Source of the DNA: Candidatus Scatomorpha merdipullorum
GTDB lineage: Bacteria > Bacillota > Clostridia > Oscillospirales > Oscillospiraceae
NCBI GenBank assembly: GCA_018716795.1
Contig: DVJK01000065.1
Span: 1 to 13,868 of the forward strand
Direction of reading: 5' to 3'
DNA: 13,868 bases
Below are positions 11,938 to 13,868 of the stretch, piece by piece; the stretch's first letter is position 1, and each line of letters starts with the position of its first letter. Position numbers and translations under genes: made by a program. The notes beneath the pieces were generated by a model. That model worked only from the letters and a program-made list of their open reading frames with translations, did not search any database and was not told where the DNA came from.

Positions 11938-12857
11938 AGCAGGTCGGGGAAGCACTCGGCAAAAATCGCCTCGGCGGCCTCGCGCACGCGGCGGCTGTAC
12001 TGCTCATAGGCGCGAAGCAGCTCGCGTCCGCGCTCCGTCAGCTGGCTGCGCCCGCCCTTCGCGCCGCCCTGCGTGCGGACGACGACGGGATAGCCCAGCT
12101 CGCTTTCGAGCAGGTTTATGGCGTTCCAGCCCGAGCTGTACGAGAGCTGCATACGCGAGCAGGCCATGCGCACGGAGTGCGTCTCGTCCGTCAGGGAGAG
12201 GAGCATGGCCACGCGCGAGTCGAGGAATTTCCGCTCCCTCGCGACGCTCAGCTCGAGCACGGGGCGCACGAGCTGGCTGTTGTGCATCTCCACCAGCCCG
12301 GCGTAGTCCGCGGGCGTGTCCGCGTCGAGCAGGACGCCGCGGTCGCTGACCTCGACGCGCTCCATGGGCAGGCCGCAGCGCGAGAGCGCGCCCTGCAGGC
12401 CGCCCTCGCCCGAGTCGGTGAGCACCCGCTCTATGACGCGCGAGGACATGAGTATCGGGTGCCCCGTCCGGCCCTCGCAGACCGGGCAGGCGAGCTCCGC
12501 GCCGCTTTTGAGCAGCGCCTCGACCGTGGAGCTCGTGAAGAGCGGGATGTCCACGGGCGTGAAGAGGACGCGCTCGCACTTGTCCTTCAAATAGCGCAGG
12601 CCAATCAGGGCGGAGTCGAACATCTGCGTCGTGCCGTAGGCCTCGTTGCGCAAAAAGACCACGCCGCTGCGCGCGAGGTGCCACTCAAGCTCCTCGGCCT
12701 TGTACCCGGTGACGACGACGATGCGCCGCGCGCCAGCCTGCCGCAGCGTTGCCACCACCCGCTGGGCGATGGAAATGGAGCCTATGTTGAGCATAGGCTT
12801 GAAGTCACCCATCCGCGACGACATGCCCGCCGCGGCTATGACGGCCCCGATCTCCAC
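11934..12857 (-). CDS. MocA-like molybdopterin nucleotidyltransferase fused to a ModE-like DNA-binding domain
   Basis: A 307-residue fusion. Residues 1-190 are a MobA/MocA-family NTP transferase: VIAAAGMSSRMGDFKPML (6-23) with the AAG signature that points to cytidylyl (MocA) rather than guanylyl (MobA, AGG) transfer, PVDIP (101-105), GHP (122-124) and DADTPADY (168-175). Residues about 193-300 are a LysR/ModE-type winged helix: SYSSGWNAINLLE (219-231) and TQGGAKGGRSQLTERG (242-257), closely like the ModE DNA-binding domain. No molybdate-binding (TOBE) domain is present. GTG 12857 has AAGGAGG 8 bases upstream. It is the first gene of an operon with the phosphatase-HD gene and xdhC. It probably makes molybdopterin cytosine dinucleotide for the adjacent oxidoreductase and may also bind its own control region. 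Confidence 0.88.
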   Translation of the reverse strand: MEIGAVIAAAGMSSRMGDFKPMLNIGSISIAQRVVATLRQAGARRIVVVTGYKAEELEWHLARSGVVFLRNEAYGTTQMFDSALIGLRYLKDKCERVLFTPVDIPLFTSSTVEALLKSGAELACPVCEGRTGHPILMSSRVIERVLTDSGEGGLQGALSRCGLPMERVEVSDRGVLLDADTPADYAGLVEMHNSQLVRPVLELSVARERKFLDSRVAMLLSLTDETHSVRMACSRMQLSYSSGWNAINLLESELGYPVVVRTQGGAKGGRSQLTERGRELLRAYEQYSRRVREAAEAIFAECFPDLL

Positions 12858-12887
12858 ACGACACGCCTCCTTACCGTACTTGGCTGA

Positions 12888-12916
12888 ATTATAGCACGCG
12901 AAAAACGAGTTGTAAA
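12888..12916 (-). promoter_or_regulatory. Promoter of the mocA-like operon
   Basis: On the minus strand TTTACA (12916-12911), 17 bases and a perfect TATAAT (12893-12888). The -35 box lies within the inverted repeat 12901-12934, so a protein bound there would block this promoter. Confidence 0.75.
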
Positions 12917-12934
12917 GAAAAACAACTCGTTTTT
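12901..12934. promoter_or_regulatory. 13-bp inverted repeat overlapping the mocA-like promoter (operator and/or terminator)
   Basis: AAAAACGAGTTGT (12901-12913) and ACAACTCGTTTTT (12922-12934) are exact complements with an A-rich 8-base loop. T runs on both strands would let it terminate in either direction, for example the small gene at 13053-13313. But it also covers the -35 box of the mocA-like operon, and the core word AGTTGT recurs nearby (complement at 12939-12944), which suggests an operator. Confidence 0.6.
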
Positions 12935-12960
12935 TATTACAACTTGCAAGTGGAAATAAT

Positions 12961-12989
12961 TTGACGCCGGCTGTTAGAAATAGTACAAT
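12961..12989 (+). promoter_or_regulatory. Rightward promoter divergent from the mocA-like promoter
   Basis: TTGACG (12961-12966), exactly 17 bases and TACAAT (12984-12989) form a near-consensus plus-strand promoter. A small inverted repeat, GTTAGA (12973-12978) with TCTAAC (12989-12994), straddles the -10 box. No good plus-strand gene starts before 13446, so the transcript would run antisense through the small gene and could reach mop. Confidence 0.6.
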
Positions 12990-13052
12990 CTAACCAGTAA
13001 AAGTGTAAAAGCGCGCGCTGCGCCGCCGGGAGGGCGGGCAGGGCGCTCAGAC

Positions 13053-13313
13053 TCAGTGTCCGGAGTGGCCGCCGCAGGGGTCGGCGTCCGGGCCGCCGCC
13101 GGTGAGGTCGCGTATTTTGCCGAGGCCGAAGCCGGAGTAGAACACCAGCTCGGAGGGGTTGCCGTGGCTGTCCTCGGCGATGAGGCGCAGGCCATTGGCG
13201 GTCTCGACATAGTCTATGGGCAGCGTCCGGCGCACGGTGACGCCCGTGGCGGCGTCGGTCACCTCGACGGTGACGGAGGAGGCGCGGATTTCCTTGAGCT
13301 TGCTGTTTTCCAT
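13053..13313 (-). CDS. Small protein of unknown function with a Cys/His C-terminal tail
   Basis: I do not recognise this 86-residue protein. It looks coding: AAAGGAG lies 7 bases before ATG 13313, and a promoter-like pair is upstream. The body (MENSKLKEIRASSVTVEVTD onward) reads as a small all-beta domain with alternating hydrophobic residues (RRTLPIDYVETANGLRLIAE), then GFGLGKIRDLTGGG and a flexible end DADPCGGHSGH. The single Cys and two His of that tail could bind a metal. There is no signal peptide or membrane helix, so it is probably cytoplasmic. It lies between the cofactor operon and the Mop-type gene and may be an accessory or regulatory factor for the enzyme; this is inferred only from position. 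It does not resemble a 2Fe-2S or molybdopterin-binding protein. Confidence 0.65.
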   Translation of the reverse strand: MENSKLKEIRASSVTVEVTDAATGVTVRRTLPIDYVETANGLRLIAEDSHGNPSELVFYSGFGLGKIRDLTGGGPDADPCGGHSGH

Positions 13314-13346
13314 GCTGCTTCTCCTTTCCCAAAAGGGTACGTGTCC

Positions 13347-13375
13347 AATATATCACAATCTTTTTTCAATTTAAA
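13347..13375 (-). promoter_or_regulatory. Probable promoter of the small Cys/His-tail gene
   Basis: On the minus strand TTTAAA (13375-13370), 17 bases and TATATT (13352-13347), about 30 bases before the start codon. The -35 match is modest and the region is AT-rich, so chance is possible. Confidence 0.45.
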
Positions 13376-13445
13376 GGGGTAATTTGGCGCGTTGAGCGCT
13401 TTTGTTCATTTAAAAACCATTTCCATACAAAAAGGAGGCAACGAC

Positions 13446-13868
13446 ATGTACAAGAAGGTACTGATTATCAACGGGGTTGAGCGCACGCTTGTCCTCAAGG
13501 GTGACGAGAGCCTTGCCACCGTACTGCGCGAGCGCCTGCTGCTGACCGGCTGCAAAATAGGCTGCGGCCAGGGCCACTGCGGCGCCTGCAACGTCATAGT
13601 CGACGGCAAGGTCACCCGCTCGTGCATCACCAAGGCCCTCAAGCTGCGCGACTACGCTGAAATCACCACCGTCGAGGGCATCGGCACGGTCAACAACCTG
13701 CACCCGATCCAGGTCGCGTGGATGGCCTACGGCTGCGCTCAGTGCGGCTTCTGCTCCCCGGGCTTCATAGTGAGCGCGAAGGTGCTGCTCGAGCAGAACC
13801 CGAACCCCACCCGCGAGGAGGTTCGCGACTGGTTCGACAAGAACCGCAACCTCTGCCGCTGCACGGGC
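13446..13868 (+). CDS. mop: Mop-type molybdenum aldehyde oxidoreductase, N-terminal iron-sulfur part (3' end outside window)
   Basis: The first 141 residues of a xanthine-oxidase-family enzyme, covering both [2Fe-2S] domains. The plant-type ferredoxin domain has C40, C45, C48 (GCGQGHCGAC) and C60; the helical second domain has C100, C103 (CAQCGFCSPGF) and C137, C139 (CRCTG). From memory these are the same positions as in Desulfovibrio gigas aldehyde oxidoreductase, and the stretches LHPIQVAW and REEVRDWFDKNRN also resemble it strongly. That relative is one polypeptide of about 900 residues that carries the cytosine dinucleotide cofactor, so the molybdenum domain should continue beyond the window. 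A separate small subunit of a multi-subunit hydroxylase is the alternative. AAAGGAGG lies 7 bases before ATG 13446. The MocA-like and XdhC genes nearby would supply and insert its cofactor. Its substrate is unknown. Confidence 0.9.
   Translation, partial: MYKKVLIINGVERTLVLKGDESLATVLRERLLLTGCKIGCGQGHCGACNVIVDGKVTRSCITKALKLRDYAEITTVEGIGTVNNLHPIQVAWMAYGCAQCGFCSPGFIVSAKVLLEQNPNPTREEVRDWFDKNRNLCRCTG

Noticed and set aside
13056..13382. 108-codon plus-strand frame opposite the small Cys/His-tail gene, downstream of the rightward promoter
   Set aside because: It starts at a GTG without a ribosome binding site and is Gly/Ala/Val-rich, as expected of an antisense frame; the minus-strand frame has the RBS.
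1..13868. CRISPR array, tRNA or rRNA genes
   Set aside because: No regularly spaced direct repeats and no recognisable tRNA or rRNA sequence were seen on either strand by reading; a dedicated scan was not possible.

Overview
The window looks like chromosomal DNA of a GC-rich, spore-forming, anaerobic Clostridia member (Oscillospirales- or Christensenellales-like). The grounds are an intact spoIIAA-spoIIAB-sigF operon, strong Shine-Dalgarno sites, Firmicutes-type promoters, a zinc-type L31, a YozG/DUF2975 pair and a Mop-type molybdenum aldehyde oxidoreductase. The genus cannot be named from this sequence.

Layout. (1) 1-823 is the 3' part of a large serine recombinase, the end of an integrated mobile element lying to the left, and is visibly less GC-rich than what follows. 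(2) 824-1310 has no intact gene: it holds the 3' tail of a probable disrupted gene with its terminator, then a 66-codon remnant joining the start of an ABC ATPase to the end of a membrane protein, then another terminator. (3) 1311-3880 is a redox block: a Crp/Fnr regulator, thioredoxin, CcdA and a membrane-anchored TlpA/ResA thioredoxin, which together could carry electrons from cytoplasmic thioredoxin across the membrane. (4) 3893-5642, minus strand: rpmE (L31, with a nested leader hairpin) and the ribosome-associated GTPase hflX. (5) 5715-7408, minus strand: a four-gene operon of DUF2975 membrane protein, YozG-like HTH, and two unrecognised membrane-anchored proteins. (6) 7517-8977: the sigma-F operon, genes overlapping. 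(7) 9004-9898: an inositol-monophosphatase-family gene with its own strong promoter. (8) 9923-13868: a molybdenum-hydroxylase locus.

The molybdenum locus is the most interesting part. A minus-strand operon encodes a MocA-like nucleotidyltransferase fused to a ModE-like DNA-binding domain, a histidine phosphatase fused to an HD domain, and XdhC; the last two junctions are 4-base stop/start overlaps. It lies beside an 86-residue protein with a Cys/His tail and a Mop-type aldehyde oxidoreductase cut off by the window end. MocA would make the cytosine dinucleotide cofactor, XdhC would protect, sulfurate and insert it, and Mop would use it. The control region between 12888 and 12989 carries two divergent promoters around a repeated AGTTGT word, a plausible target for the ModE-like domain. 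The rightward promoter runs antisense through the small gene towards mop.
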